The notes: generated by a model from the letters alone, not told the origin. Positions 17,642 through 27,110 are shown, numbered from the stretch's first letter. The stretch: DNA of 64,000 bases from Methanobacteriota archaeon (GCA_023396065.1 JAEWXF010000023.1:1-64000); one strand, 5' to 3'. Translations and numbers: made by a program.

Positions 17642-18768
17642 GCGAAAAACTGGTAATGTCAACCGGCAACAAAGCCGTAGCAGCAGCCGTTAAAATGGCA
17701 AAGCCTGTCGTGGTTGCGGCATACCCGATCACCCCGCAGACCGAGGTCATCGAAACAATTGCCGACTACGTCGAAGGCGGGGCAATGGATGCCCGCTACA
17801 TCCCGGTCGAATCGGAACACTCGGCAATGACCGCCTGTATCGGTGCATCGATTACCGGCGTGCGGGTGTTCACCGCAACAAGTTCCCACGGCCTTCTCTA
17901 CATGCATGAGATGCTTCACTGGGCAGCCGGTGCCCGCCTGCCGATTGTCATGGCACAGGTAAACCGGACGCTTGCCCCCGGATGGAACATCTGGGCCGAA
18001 CACTCGGATGCCCTGTCCCAGCGGGATACCGGGTGGCTACAGGTCTACGTCTCAACGGTTCAGGAAGCATATGATGCAACCCTGATGGCATTCAGAATCG
18101 CCGAAGACAACCGCGTTCTGCTGCCGGTCATGATCAACATGGACGGATTCCTGCTCTCCCACATCATGCAGCCGTTCGAGATGACCGAGCCGGGAGATTT
18201 CATCCCGCCGCTCAGCCTGCCGCACAAAATTGACGTAAACGATCCGAAAGGATACGGGGCGATGTCGCCTTCGGACGTCCACTTTACCTTCCGGTTCGAT
18301 ATGGAAAAATCCATGCGTGCTTCCCGCGAGGTCATCGCAGAAACGGAAGCCGGGTTTGCGAAACGGTTCGGCAGAAGCTATGCCCCGGTTGAGGAGTACC
18401 TCTGCGATGATGCAGATGTTGTCATCGTTGCCATGGGAACACTCGGCAAAGAGGCCGAGGTTGCCGCCGACCTGCTCCGGAACGAGGGCATAAAAGCAGG
18501 CGTAATGCGTATCCGCTGGCTGAGACCGTTCCCGCTGGATATGAAGGTCGGGAACAAGGAACTGGTTGTAATCGACCGTGACTACTCGTTCGGATTCGGC
18601 GGGGTAATCGCCGGAGAAATTCAGGCGCGGTATCCGCAGGCAAAGATTGCACGAGTCATTGCCGGTCTCGGCGGTCAGGAAGTAACGTATGAGGATATGG
18701 CCGAACTCGTCCGCACCCGCAAAATGGGAACCGAGTTCTGGTTCGGCATTCCTGCGGAGGAACAGTAA
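17638..18768 (+). CDS. porA: Pyruvate-type 2-oxoacid:ferredoxin oxidoreductase, alpha subunit
   Basis: About 376 aa. I start it at the ATG overlapping the porB stop (ATGA), preceded by GGAGGAG; a GTG six bases earlier is weaker. The N-terminal half is a pyrimidine-binding domain (AYPITPQTE at about 28-36, VESEHSAM near 60, FTATSSHGL near 82), with the DTGWLQVY and LPVMINMDGFLLSH segments typical of PorA. The C-terminal third is the transketolase-C-like domain. Together with PorB it forms the catalytic core. Followed immediately by porC with no gap. Confidence 0.87.
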   Translation: MSEKLVMSTGNKAVAAAVKMAKPVVVAAYPITPQTEVIETIADYVEGGAMDARYIPVESEHSAMTACIGASITGVRVFTATSSHGLLYMHEMLHWAAGARLPIVMAQVNRTLAPGWNIWAEHSDALSQRDTGWLQVYVSTVQEAYDATLMAFRIAEDNRVLLPVMINMDGFLLSHIMQPFEMTEPGDFIPPLSLPHKIDVNDPKGYGAMSPSDVHFTFRFDMEKSMRASREVIAETEAGFAKRFGRSYAPVEEYLCDDADVVIVAMGTLGKEAEVAADLLRNEGIKAGVMRIRWLRPFPLDMKVGNKELVVIDRDYSFGFGGVIAGEIQARYPQAKIARVIAGLGGQEVTYEDMAELVRTRKMGTEFWFGIPAEEQ

Positions 18769-19296
18769 ATGTACGAAATTCGGATTCACTCACGCGGTGG
18801 TCAGGGCGGCGTTACAGCCGCACGGATGATGGCATCAGCCGCCGTCAAGGATGGAAAGTTTGCAACCGCCTGCCCGTTCTATGGTGCGGAACGCCGTGGT
18901 GCGCCGATTGTTTCCTTCGTTCGGATCGATGATTCTCCGGTACGGATCTACTCGCAGATCAAAAAACCGGATATGATCATCGTCCTCGACCCTACTGTCA
19001 TGGATACAGTAAACGTACTGGACGGCCTGAAGGAAGGTGGAGAAATCTTCATCAACACCCATGAGGATGTGGCGTTCCCCAAAGGTTTCAGAGTCTATAA
19101 AGCGGACCTGACCGGCATTGCGCTTGCAGAGAATCTGGTTGTTGCCGGCAGTCCGATTCTGAACACGCCGGTAATCGGCGCTCTGGCAAAACTCGGCCTC
19201 TTTACGCCGGAGTCCGGAACAAAGGCGATTACGGAAACATTTGCCGATCCCCGGAACGTGGAAGCTGCAAAGAAAGCATACAGTGAGGTGAAATAA
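18769..19296 (+). CDS. porC: Pyruvate-type 2-oxoacid:ferredoxin oxidoreductase, gamma subunit
   Basis: 175 aa. The RGGQGG motif at about 9-14 and the YGAERRGAP segment (about 38-46) identify the CoA-binding gamma subunit. It contains IKKPDMIIVLDPTVM, a typical gamma-family strand. It abuts porA and porD without spacing, so the four genes are translated together. Confidence 0.88.
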   Translation: MYEIRIHSRGGQGGVTAARMMASAAVKDGKFATACPFYGAERRGAPIVSFVRIDDSPVRIYSQIKKPDMIIVLDPTVMDTVNVLDGLKEGGEIFINTHEDVAFPKGFRVYKADLTGIALAENLVVAGSPILNTPVIGALAKLGLFTPESGTKAITETFADPRNVEAAKKAYSEVK

Positions 19297-19548
19297 ATGA
19301 CAGTGCCGAAGATGACGATCAGCGTCCCGAAATCGGGAGCCGCCGGTCTGACCGGATCATGGCGGACGTTCCGCCCGGTCGTGAACCGCGAAATCTGTAA
19401 CCACTGCGGAATTTGTGCGATGTACTGCCCGGACGCAGTGATCGATCCCGATACCGAGGAGATCGATCTGGTGTTCTGTAAGGGCTGCGGGATTTGTGCC
19501 AACGAGTGCCCGAAAAAGTGTATTGTGATGGTGAGAGAGGAGCATTAA
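19297..19548 (+). CDS. porD: Pyruvate-type 2-oxoacid:ferredoxin oxidoreductase, delta (ferredoxin) subunit
   Basis: 83 aa. Two 4Fe-4S motifs: CNHCGICAMYCP and CKGCGICANECPKKC. The preceding TGSWRTFRPV is the usual PorD lead-in. It shuttles electrons between the catalytic subunits and soluble ferredoxin. Last gene of the operon; the terminator overlaps its stop codon. Confidence 0.9.
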   Translation: MTVPKMTISVPKSGAAGLTGSWRTFRPVVNREICNHCGICAMYCPDAVIDPDTEEIDLVFCKGCGICANECPKKCIVMVREEH

Positions 19549-19571
19549 GGCTCTCTCCGGTATCTTTTTTT
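19533..19571 (+). terminator. Terminator of the por operon
   Basis: GAGAGAG (19533-19539) pairs with CTCTCTC (19551-19557), followed shortly by seven T residues. The left arm lies in the last codons of porD. Confidence 0.55.
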
Positions 19572-19671
19572 CGTTACCTTTCGGGGGATGACCCGGATTC
19601 GGACTCCTGCCTCAAAGGGGAAACAGGGGATATATCTAAATACGAATCAGACAAAGGATACAGAATATTCA

Positions 19672-20991
19672 ATGGAGTTCCGTTATAAGGTCGATGATCA
19701 GATTCCCACAAAAGAACTGATATCATCAGGAATCATGTGGGCAGTCTGTACCTCGGTCTTCACCATAATCGTGGCCAGTGTAGTTGGCGGACTCTACGGA
19801 CTCTCCTTACCCGAAACCATCTGGTATACCCAGAAACTCCTCCTGATTGGCGGATGCGCCGTAATCATTCAGGTGCTGTTCGGGCACAAACTGCCGATCA
19901 TTTTTGGTCCCTCGGTGATTTTCCTCACCGCAATCATTGCATCCATTGATTACTCGGTTGACGTTCTGGCAACCTCTATTATTCTCTGCAGTATTCTTGG
20001 CGTCATCATTGCCCGGACAAAAATTCTTGTCTGGGTATCCCGCCTCTTTACCGTCCGCGTTATTGCAACCATTCTGATGCTCCTGTCAATTACGCTGGTT
20101 CCCACCTTCGTTCGTCTGCTGGCCAACGATGCACAGCCGGGAGGAAATGCCGTCAAACTCCTGTTCGCATTTGTCCTGCTTCTGGGTATCATCGCCCTGA
20201 ATCACAAACTCCGGGGATTCTGGCGGGCAACCCTGATGCTGTGGACACTGGTAATCGGCACAATCGCAGCATATTTTGTTTTCCCGGGCACGGCATTCCA
20301 GCTCACGGTGCCGTCTCTGGAATCCGGAGGTTTTTCTGCGGGATTCCTGATCACCCCTGAGTTTGTGCCGGGTGTGTTCCTTTCGGTGTTCATCTGTTAT
20401 CTTGCTGTCATGGTCAATGATATCGGCAGCAACCGCAGTGTCATTGAAGTAACCCAGTCGGATCCGGCACAGACCACCGGCCGCCTTCGCCGTGCGTTAA
20501 CGATTACCGGTCTTGCGAATATTGTTTCCGGAATGTTCGGCGTGATCGGGAGCGTCAATTACTCCATCTCCTCGGGAATCATCCTTGACACCAGAAATGC
20601 CAGCCGGTTTCCGCTGATCATCTGCGGGATTCTCGTACTCATCTGTGCCGTTTCCCCGATACTGATCATTCTGATGAACGCGATTCCGACGGTGGTGACC
20701 GGCTGTCTGCTGATTTTTATTATGACTACCCAGCTTGCGGCGGCATTCGGGGTCCTCGCGAAGCGGACTGAGGAAAATCCGCTGACGTTTAACGGAGGGA
20801 TGATCATTGGTTTTTCCCTGCTGATTGCGGCAACGATTGCCGTACTGCCGGATTCCGTCGTGGATACCATCCCTATGGCGCTGCGGCCGATCATTGCAAA
20901 CGGATTTGTGTCCGGGACGATTGCAGTCATGATCCTCGAACATGTAATCTTTCGGGAGAAAACGCCCAGACCGGCAGAATCAGAGAGCTGA
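19672..20991 (+). CDS. NCS2-family nucleobase (uracil/xanthine) permease
   Basis: About 439 aa. I chose ATG 19672 rather than an upstream in-frame start because a TATA-like TATATCTAAATAC lies about 40 bases before it, which suggests a short leader. The protein is almost entirely hydrophobic helices (12-14 predicted by eye), with the NCS2 hallmarks FGPSVIFL (about 80) and the NDIGSNRSV segment in the middle of the protein, where the family carries its substrate-binding residues. It should import uracil or a purine base with protons or sodium. Substrate cannot be told from sequence reading. It is monocistronic, with a convergent gene downstream. Confidence 0.85.
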   Translation: MEFRYKVDDQIPTKELISSGIMWAVCTSVFTIIVASVVGGLYGLSLPETIWYTQKLLLIGGCAVIIQVLFGHKLPIIFGPSVIFLTAIIASIDYSVDVLATSIILCSILGVIIARTKILVWVSRLFTVRVIATILMLLSITLVPTFVRLLANDAQPGGNAVKLLFAFVLLLGIIALNHKLRGFWRATLMLWTLVIGTIAAYFVFPGTAFQLTVPSLESGGFSAGFLITPEFVPGVFLSVFICYLAVMVNDIGSNRSVIEVTQSDPAQTTGRLRRALTITGLANIVSGMFGVIGSVNYSISSGIILDTRNASRFPLIICGILVLICAVSPILIILMNAIPTVVTGCLLIFIMTTQLAAAFGVLAKRTEENPLTFNGGMIIGFSLLIAATIAVLPDSVVDTIPMALRPIIANGFVSGTIAVMILEHVIFREKTPRPAESES

Positions 20992-21021
20992 GACAGCCTC
21001 ACCCGGACGCGGGGAGGTTAT

Positions 21022-21630
21022 TTACGTTCCGGCCCGCATTTTCACAATACGTTCACCAAGCGCTTTTCCTTTCGCATAGGCTTCTGCAAGGATCTCGGGT
21101 TTTTTCTCCAGATTCAGAATTGAGTCCATATCATTCTGCAGCAGCTCGTCCGCATACGGGGCATCGATAATTGAACAAAACGCCTTCGCCGTTAGGATCG
21201 GGCCGGTAAACACGTCCGGGGCGTTCATTCCTGCAATGCAGAGAAACAGCGTTCTGCGGATCTTCGCATGTTCCGGCGTGATGAACGACTGTTTGCGGTA
21301 ATACTTTGCCATATAAAACGGCTGGCAGCGATCCATGAAACATTTGAGGGCCCCCGGAACTCCGTAGGTCATCACCGGCGTTGCGATGATGATGCCGTCC
21401 GCCTGCTTGATTTTGCGGTAGGCATCTTTCATATCGTCCTCGATTGCGCAGGTCGGCTCGACCATGCAGGAGTAGGTCTGATTACAGGGACCTGCATTCA
21501 TGTGGGCTACGTTCAGCCGCTCAACCGTACACCCGGCATCCTCCACACCGCGAATAGCCTGCATCAGAAGTTTATCGGTGTTGCCGCCGAGAAGATTACT
21601 TCCGAAGATTGCCAGCACCTTTTTTGTCAT
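21022..21630 (-). CDS. Flavodoxin-fold NADPH-dependent FMN reductase / iron-sulfur flavoprotein family
   Basis: About 202 aa from the ATG at 21630; an upstream in-frame start would add an unlikely 47-residue extension. The N-terminus VLAIFGSNLLGGNTDKLL is the phosphate-binding loop of the NADPH-FMN reductase fold, and ATPVMTYGVPGALKCFMDR is the flavin-contact region. Cys residues near 48-64 (GPCNQTYSC, PTC) resemble the iron-sulfur flavoprotein pattern but are not a clean CxxC cluster. It probably transfers electrons between flavin and a cytoplasmic partner. Physiological partner unknown. Confidence 0.8.
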   Translation of the reverse strand: MTKKVLAIFGSNLLGGNTDKLLMQAIRGVEDAGCTVERLNVAHMNAGPCNQTYSCMVEPTCAIEDDMKDAYRKIKQADGIIIATPVMTYGVPGALKCFMDRCQPFYMAKYYRKQSFITPEHAKIRRTLFLCIAGMNAPDVFTGPILTAKAFCSIIDAPYADELLQNDMDSILNLEKKPEILAEAYAKGKALGERIVKMRAGT

Positions 21631-21709
21631 AATCAGCTTGTATGGGTTGTGGGAATATAAAAAAGCGGGGGTGGTCACACACTCTGACAGACGGATATTT
21701 CTGTTTTCA

Positions 21710-22393
21710 TCAAATTTGTGGAGATGTGTGCAGGGCTTCCTGTATTTTGGACTCAAGTTCATCCAGACCAAAATCTGGGTACTGTTTCTCCTCCCCGGAG
21801 TGATGGCGTTCCCACTGATCTCGCTGATATCTTGTCAGGAGATGTATCTCTTCGAGAAGTTGCCTGAGGATTTTTCCCAATACTTCATCCTGATCCGCAT
21901 CATATACGGGTTGTATCGTTCTTTGCTCGAGACCCTCCAGACGCATTTCCTCCTCTATCAGAATTTTTACTGCATCCCATGCTGCGATGAGTTTTTTGGC
22001 CAGTGCCAGTTCTCTTTCAGTGAGGGCGATCTCTTTCTCCAGACCCAGATAGTACTTCGGATCTGTGTCATTTTCGTGGAGCTCGGGTTCCGGGAGAGGT
22101 AATTTTAATGCTTTCCGGATTGGTGTCAGGAACTTTGTCATAGACGCATGGAATGGGAGAAATTTTACAACATTCCCGAGTCGAAGGTTAATATACGCAA
22201 AGTACGTTCTGTCATCTATCATGGAATAATTTATTGTGTCGAACTCGGTCTGTACATCCCCGAGTTCCAGCAGATACTCTCCGGTAAACCTGTTCAGGTA
22301 CATCAGTGTTTGCAGATATCTGCTTCCGCCGGACGTCTGTATCTGAGAGGTGAGTTTCGTGAGCCTGCTACAGTCAATCGTAAAGAGTTCCAT
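21710..22393 (-). CDS. Hypothetical protein, helical C-terminal half
   Basis: 227 aa, ATG at 22393. I recognise no family. The N-terminal 110 residues look alpha/beta (TYFAYINLRLGNVVKF). Residues about 115-225 are strongly helical and charged (KEIALTERELALAKKLI), with a possible coiled coil, and end hydrophilic. No signal peptide or membrane segment. It stands alone on the minus strand. Confidence 0.65.
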   Translation of the reverse strand: MELFTIDCSRLTKLTSQIQTSGGSRYLQTLMYLNRFTGEYLLELGDVQTEFDTINYSMIDDRTYFAYINLRLGNVVKFLPFHASMTKFLTPIRKALKLPLPEPELHENDTDPKYYLGLEKEIALTERELALAKKLIAAWDAVKILIEEEMRLEGLEQRTIQPVYDADQDEVLGKILRQLLEEIHLLTRYQRDQWERHHSGEEKQYPDFGLDELESKIQEALHTSPQI

Positions 22394-22544
22394 GGATGGA
22401 ACATATTTATTTCAGGTGAGAAATATCTTTATTCCCGATTTCCCGAATGAGTCCCTACACCGATTGGACCGGCTCAGCTATGGTACTATCTCAAAGACTA
22501 ATACGATTCCCCGCCGATATACAGAGTAAACCCTAGGTGAAACC

Positions 22545-22925
22545 ATGACAGAACCACAGAAAACCCCCTGCGGCTGCGGCGGACATGCCGGCGGTATGAA
22601 AGAACTGGAGAAAAACATCGGCCACGTTCCGGTATTTTTCCGCGGTCTTGCCGAATCCGACCCCGCAATGCACGAAGCCGTGCTGAAACTTGACAACTAC
22701 ATCTGGGCGGACGGTGCTCTTTCCCGAAAACACAAAAAACTCATCGCCATAGCAATCGCCGCTGCAATGCGGGATGAACATGCCCTGCATGCACAACTGC
22801 AGGGAGCAAAACAGCTCGGCGTCACCATGCCCGAGGTCGAAGAGGCGCTCCGCGTCGCGTTCATGCTTTCCGGCATGCCTTCTTATGTCTATGGAAAAAG
22901 CAAAGCCGCGGAAATCTTCAAATAA
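22545..22925 (+). CDS. AhpD/carboxymuconolactone decarboxylase-like protein lacking the CxxC pair
   Basis: 126 aa with GGTGA four bases before the ATG. Residues about 25-115 have the CMD/AhpD helical layout (DPAMHEAVLKL, LSRKHKKLIAIAIAAAM, LGVTMPEVEEALRVAF). In AhpD-like enzymes the helix after IAIA carries CxxC and a His acting in peroxide reduction. Here that stretch reads RDEHALHAQ, so the cysteines are absent while the second His is kept. The N-terminus has a CGCGGHAGG tail that might bind metal. A redox role through CxxC is therefore unlikely. It may be a gamma-CMD-type protein with another substrate. Confidence 0.8.
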   Translation: MTEPQKTPCGCGGHAGGMKELEKNIGHVPVFFRGLAESDPAMHEAVLKLDNYIWADGALSRKHKKLIAIAIAAAMRDEHALHAQLQGAKQLGVTMPEVEEALRVAFMLSGMPSYVYGKSKAAEIFK

Positions 22926-23037
22926 CCTCTTTTTTCAAAAGCAAAGTGCCGTGGATAGATGGTATACTCTCGCTCTCCCGTGAAACCGGCCACCCGGGAA
23001 TAATTTTCAAGTACTCCCGCAACCAACCACATACCCA

Positions 23038-23802
23038 ATGACCATCCTCCTGCCGCTCGTCGTCTCAGCCCTCGCAGTCTGCATCACCTTTCTGTACGCC
23101 TCGTGGCAGGACCTCAAAACCCGGACCGTTCTCACCGTCACCTGGTATCCGGCAGCCGTCATTGGCGGAGCCGCCGCCCTGGTCTTCTGGTATCAGGCAC
23201 TGCAGCAGCCCTCACCGATGATAATTCTCATGCTCATCCTCTCCCTCCTCATCGCCGCAATGATGGGAATCTTCGGAAAACTCGGCATCTTCGGCATGGC
23301 CGACGCAAAAGCCCTCATCCTTCTCGCCCTCACCGTCCCCGTAACCCCGTTTGCCGCATGGACATTCCCCTCCCTCGCCGTATCCTCAATCGTCAACGCA
23401 AGCATCCTCGCCCTCCTCATTCCCGCAGCACTCCTGCTCTCCAACACCCTCAAAAACAACCACGCCCCCTTCTGGCTCAAATGCTCCGGTCTCCCTGTCC
23501 CGGGCAGTGAAATCACCCGCCACTTCGGCTTCATCGCCGAAAAACTCACCGGCGGCGACCCTATCACCCGCGAATTCCTCCCGGCACGCTCATCTGTCCG
23601 GACCCTCAGCAAAAACCCGGAACTCATCATCCGCAACCTCCGGGATCACCCTGACACCTTCGCCGAACAGCTCGAACTCTGTCGGAACGCAGGAACCGTC
23701 TGGATAACCTACGGCATCCCGTTCCTCATCCCGCTCACCGCCGGCTACCTCCTCGCCCTCTGCGGCTTCAGCATCACGGATGCGGTTCTCAGCCTCATCT
23801 GA
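23038..23802 (+). CDS. Archaeal prepilin/prearchaellin peptidase (A24 family)
   Basis: 254 aa, multi-pass membrane protein with about six helices. The first conserved aspartate lies in YASWQDLKTRTV (about 20-31) and the second in GIFGMADAKAL (about 83-93), the place of the GxGD motif, here GMAD. These are the catalytic pair of aspartyl prepilin peptidases, which cleave the signal peptides of type IV pilins and archaellins. A long loop (about 140-215) between the membrane segments is rich in charged residues. No pilin gene is seen nearby. Confidence 0.8.
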   Translation: MTILLPLVVSALAVCITFLYASWQDLKTRTVLTVTWYPAAVIGGAAALVFWYQALQQPSPMIILMLILSLLIAAMMGIFGKLGIFGMADAKALILLALTVPVTPFAAWTFPSLAVSSIVNASILALLIPAALLLSNTLKNNHAPFWLKCSGLPVPGSEITRHFGFIAEKLTGGDPITREFLPARSSVRTLSKNPELIIRNLRDHPDTFAEQLELCRNAGTVWITYGIPFLIPLTAGYLLALCGFSITDAVLSLI

Positions 23803-23829
23803 AAAACCAAACCTCGGATACACCCGCCC

Positions 23830-24609
23830 CTACCGCTCCAAGACACTCTTCCAGTCCGCCTTCGGATGAATATACCTCCCGTGATGAATCGTCGTCCTCC
23901 CAAACTCAATAGCACTCTTCGGACAACGATGAAGACATGCCAGACAGAGATTACAGGACTCCTTCACCCACACCGGTCGCCGCTCCCGCATCTCAATCGC
24001 CTCAGAATTACAAAACCTCACACACGTACCGCATTCCACACAGGCATCAGACACCCGGAACCCCGACGTCCTTCGAACCCGCTGATACTTCGGATACACC
24101 AGCATCGTCCGAAGCTTCGCAAAAGAACCCGTCCACTCATCAAAACATCCCCTCTCCCGCCGGCCAATCCTCCCCAGAAGAGCCGCGATATCCTCATCAG
24201 CAATCGCCAGAACCTCCGCAACCCCGGCCTTGGACGGCAGCGACAAAGCAGGCACATAATTATCCACCATCCGGATCGCATACGACGCATCCACATGCAG
24301 CCCCCGCTTCTCCATCGCCTCCGCAAACATCGCACCCGTAGCCCCGGTCGTCCCCCCGCAGGTAACAACCGAATACAGATAACTCTCTTCACACTCCGGA
24401 ATCTCCAGCCGCTCCAAAAACTCAGCCACCGTCGAAGGCAGACCATAATAATAGGTCGGAAACACAAACCCGATCGTCTCCTCCGCAAAAAACCGAAACT
24501 CACCCCGCTGTACCGCATGCACAATCGAAACCAGTCGGTCACGCTCCTGCGCAGCAATTCTCTGGGCAACATACAGAGAATTTCCGGTCCCCGTAAAATA
24601 AAACAGCAT
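23830..24609 (-). CDS. EFR1-family flavodoxin/ferredoxin fusion
   Basis: 259 aa. The N-terminal half is a flavodoxin fold with FTGTGNSLYVAQ (5-16), the FMN phosphate loop, and FPTYYYGLP (about 50). The C-terminal part carries two 4Fe-4S motifs, CVECGTCVRFCN and CNLCLACLHRCP. The first motif ends in Asn rather than Pro, a small deviation. It is expected to carry electrons in the cytoplasm. Encoded downstream of, and on the same strand as, the NSS transporter, 46 bases apart. Confidence 0.85.
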   Translation of the reverse strand: MLFYFTGTGNSLYVAQRIAAQERDRLVSIVHAVQRGEFRFFAEETIGFVFPTYYYGLPSTVAEFLERLEIPECEESYLYSVVTCGGTTGATGAMFAEAMEKRGLHVDASYAIRMVDNYVPALSLPSKAGVAEVLAIADEDIAALLGRIGRRERGCFDEWTGSFAKLRTMLVYPKYQRVRRTSGFRVSDACVECGTCVRFCNSEAIEMRERRPVWVKESCNLCLACLHRCPKSAIEFGRTTIHHGRYIHPKADWKSVLER

Positions 24610-24655
24610 TGTGCATACGTACGCAGATAGAATAGATAATATTTGTGTATCCCGA

Positions 24656-25987
24656 CTACAGAAGGGACGTCAGACTATACCCCAGAATAATCAGAATACA
24701 TATCGGCACAAAATACCGGATCATACCCAAAAAGAGTCGGTCTCGTTTGAACCGGGAAAACAACTTAATCTCATCCAGAATAACCTCAGGCTTCAGGAAA
24801 TATCCCACCAGCAGACAGGTGCACAGCGCCACAATCGGCAGAATAACCGTCCCGCTGACAAAATCAAACAGCTCCAGCAGTTTCATACCCCCGACATCAA
24901 TCCAGCTCAGCACCCCGTATCCCAGAGCAATCGGGATTGCAAGCACCAGCGTATAGATCGTCATCAGCACAACACCCTTCGACCGGGACACCCCGAGTTT
25001 ATCCTTCAGTGCAGACACCATAACCTCCAGAGCACAGATGTTCGACGTCAGCGCCGCAAACGTCAGCAGAACAAAAAATGCCATCCCCATATACAGACCA
25101 AACGGCATCTGCGTAAACACCATCGGCAGCGACTCAAACATACTCCCCGAACTCAGCATCATCGGATTTCCGTCGGTAACAATATAACTTGCCGGAATAA
25201 TCAGCGAACCCGCAATAAACGCCACAAACAACGTAAAAAATCCGGCAACCCATGACGAGTTCACCAGATCCACCCGCTTACTCAGATACGACCCGAACGT
25301 CAGCATAATCCCGAACCCCAGGGACAGCGAGTAAAAAACCTGCCCGAGAGCCGCAAGAATACCCTCCCCGCTCACATGAGAAATGTCAGGATACAGATAA
25401 TAATACAGACCATCCAGAGCATTCGGCAGAGTCAGACAGTACAGAGCAAGAATAATCAGGAGAACAACTTCAATCGGCATCAGAACTTTACAGGCACGCT
25501 CCACTCCGTTCCGCACGCCAAACAGAACAACGACCCCGGTCAGCAGCACAAAAAGAACCATCCAGAAAACCGGATCCAAGCCCGCGATAAAGGAGGAGTA
25601 ATATCCGGGAACTGCGGTTTCTGCGCCGTTTCCGGTGGAGAACGTCACCGCATACCTGAGAATCCATCCCCCCAGAACTGAGTAATACGGCTGAATCAGC
25701 AAAGGCACCAGAAGACACAGATACCCAAGAAACGTAAACTTCCGGTTCAATTGCGCGAAAGCGCCAAGAACACCTGTCTGGGTTTTTCGTCCGATGGCAA
25801 TCTCCGTGATCAGCAGTGTCACTCCCAGCGTTGCCAAAAGAATCAGATAAATGACAATAAAGATACCGCCGCCGTGCTGGGCAGTCAGATACGGAAACCG
25901 CCAGATACAGCCAAGTCCGATCGCTGCCCCCGCAGCAGTGAGAATAAATCCTATTTTTCCGGAAAAACTTCCTCGTTCACTCCCCAT
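24656..25987 (-). CDS. Neurotransmitter:sodium symporter (NSS) family transporter
   Basis: 443 aa with 11-12 hydrophobic segments. The first helix contains GKIGFILTAAGAAIGLGCIWRFPYL (split: TAAGAAIGLG, WRFPYL), the sodium and substrate site of LeuT-type transporters. Length matches short prokaryotic NSS members. It imports an amino acid or related compound with sodium; the substrate is not identifiable here. A TATA-like GGTAAATGTATTTATTG lies about 30-45 bases upstream. Confidence 0.88.
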   Translation of the reverse strand: MGSERGSFSGKIGFILTAAGAAIGLGCIWRFPYLTAQHGGGIFIVIYLILLATLGVTLLITEIAIGRKTQTGVLGAFAQLNRKFTFLGYLCLLVPLLIQPYYSVLGGWILRYAVTFSTGNGAETAVPGYYSSFIAGLDPVFWMVLFVLLTGVVVLFGVRNGVERACKVLMPIEVVLLIILALYCLTLPNALDGLYYYLYPDISHVSGEGILAALGQVFYSLSLGFGIMLTFGSYLSKRVDLVNSSWVAGFFTLFVAFIAGSLIIPASYIVTDGNPMMLSSGSMFESLPMVFTQMPFGLYMGMAFFVLLTFAALTSNICALEVMVSALKDKLGVSRSKGVVLMTIYTLVLAIPIALGYGVLSWIDVGGMKLLELFDFVSGTVILPIVALCTCLLVGYFLKPEVILDEIKLFSRFKRDRLFLGMIRYFVPICILIILGYSLTSLL

Positions 25988-26063
25988 GTAATCTTAACAT
26001 ACGGTTTTTCACAGCAATAAATACATTTACCTGGTGTTTCTTCGAAAAAATAGGCTCCCTAGC

Positions 26064-26975
26064 TCAGCAGTCCGGAAACAGCCGCGTCTGCGTATCACGA
26101 AGCGACCCGGATCTCCGGACCACAGCAGACTCATCCGGCCTGACAGTTCCAAGAAGCAGCGGCGAGTCCGGATCATGGAAAACCGGCGACGGGTGTGCCC
26201 CGCCCGCATAACAGTAGAGACATCCGTTCCGGCAGCTCCCGTACGCCCCGATATCCACACTCTCCACGCAGCAGCAGCCGTCCCGCTGCCCGGCATCCCG
26301 GACCGTCCGCAGCGGATATCCGGCAAGCCGTTCACAAAGCGCCGCATCCACACAGGACCCGGGGAGAATCCCGAACCTCCGGAGATCAATCTCCTCCGCA
26401 CACGTATACAGGGAAATCCCCGCATCCTTCGCAGCTGCGGATGCAAATTCCGCAAACTCCTCCATCTCGGCAGTCGTGCACTCCCGGACCGGCAGACCCG
26501 GATACCGGTCAGCAAAACTCATCGTACACCGCTCTGTCCGCCCGGCAAACAGCTCGCACAAACGGGAAAACGCCTCTGCATGGAACGCCGGCGAATACCG
26601 GTCCGAAATCAGTACCGGATCATACCGCCACAGCACCCGTTCCGGACCAAGCCGGTCGGAAAGCTCCAGAAACGCAGAGATAGACCGCTCCTTCGCAAAA
26701 CCGGGTTCCAGATCACGGCCGTACGGGGTCACCGTATACTGAAAATAGTACGGAATTCCGCATGCATCAACCGCAGAAAGACGCGAACAGAGCGGCCCCG
26801 CATCCTTCGTCCAGAACACAATCACATCCACATCTTCCGGCAAAAGCGACACCTCCGTAAGCAGGCCCGAATACGGATTTCGCACAAAACAGAACCCGGC
26901 AGCAATCCTGCGGCAGAACCACGCAGGAAAACATGCAGGGATGTCGGTTCGTCTGCTTGCCGAAACAATCATCAT
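26064..26975 (-). CDS. DUF1848 protein with C-terminal radical-SAM-like cysteine motif
   Basis: About 303 aa from ATG-ATG at 26975. The opening MIVSASRRTDIPAC and the FWTKDAGPL segment are hallmarks of DUF1848. Near the C-terminus CRNGCLYCYA has the CX3CX2C spacing of radical-SAM iron-sulfur enzymes, preceded by a CCCVES cluster. The reaction is unknown. It lies downstream of the nif operon terminator and probably has its own promoter, so a link to nitrogen fixation is not implied. Confidence 0.82.
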   Translation of the reverse strand: MMIVSASRRTDIPACFPAWFCRRIAAGFCFVRNPYSGLLTEVSLLPEDVDVIVFWTKDAGPLCSRLSAVDACGIPYYFQYTVTPYGRDLEPGFAKERSISAFLELSDRLGPERVLWRYDPVLISDRYSPAFHAEAFSRLCELFAGRTERCTMSFADRYPGLPVRECTTAEMEEFAEFASAAAKDAGISLYTCAEEIDLRRFGILPGSCVDAALCERLAGYPLRTVRDAGQRDGCCCVESVDIGAYGSCRNGCLYCYAGGAHPSPVFHDPDSPLLLGTVRPDESAVVRRSGSLRDTQTRLFPDC

Positions 26976-27051
26976 GAACCATTCCGCCCGAACACAGAAA
27001 TAGATTCGGATCATAACCCCCGGGATCCTCAGAACAACAGCAGTCGAGACC

Positions 27052-27110
27052 AAAAAAAGTGTGCCGGGGTCTGTCTGCCGGAAGCTGTGCAGATCAGGAT
27101 CCGCCGGCAC
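27052..27110 (-). terminator. Terminator of the nif operon
   Basis: On the minus strand GTGCCGG (at the end of the anfO-like gene) can pair with CCGGCAC after a loop of about 36 bases, followed by ACTTTTTTT. The loop is long, so strength is uncertain. Confidence 0.45.
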
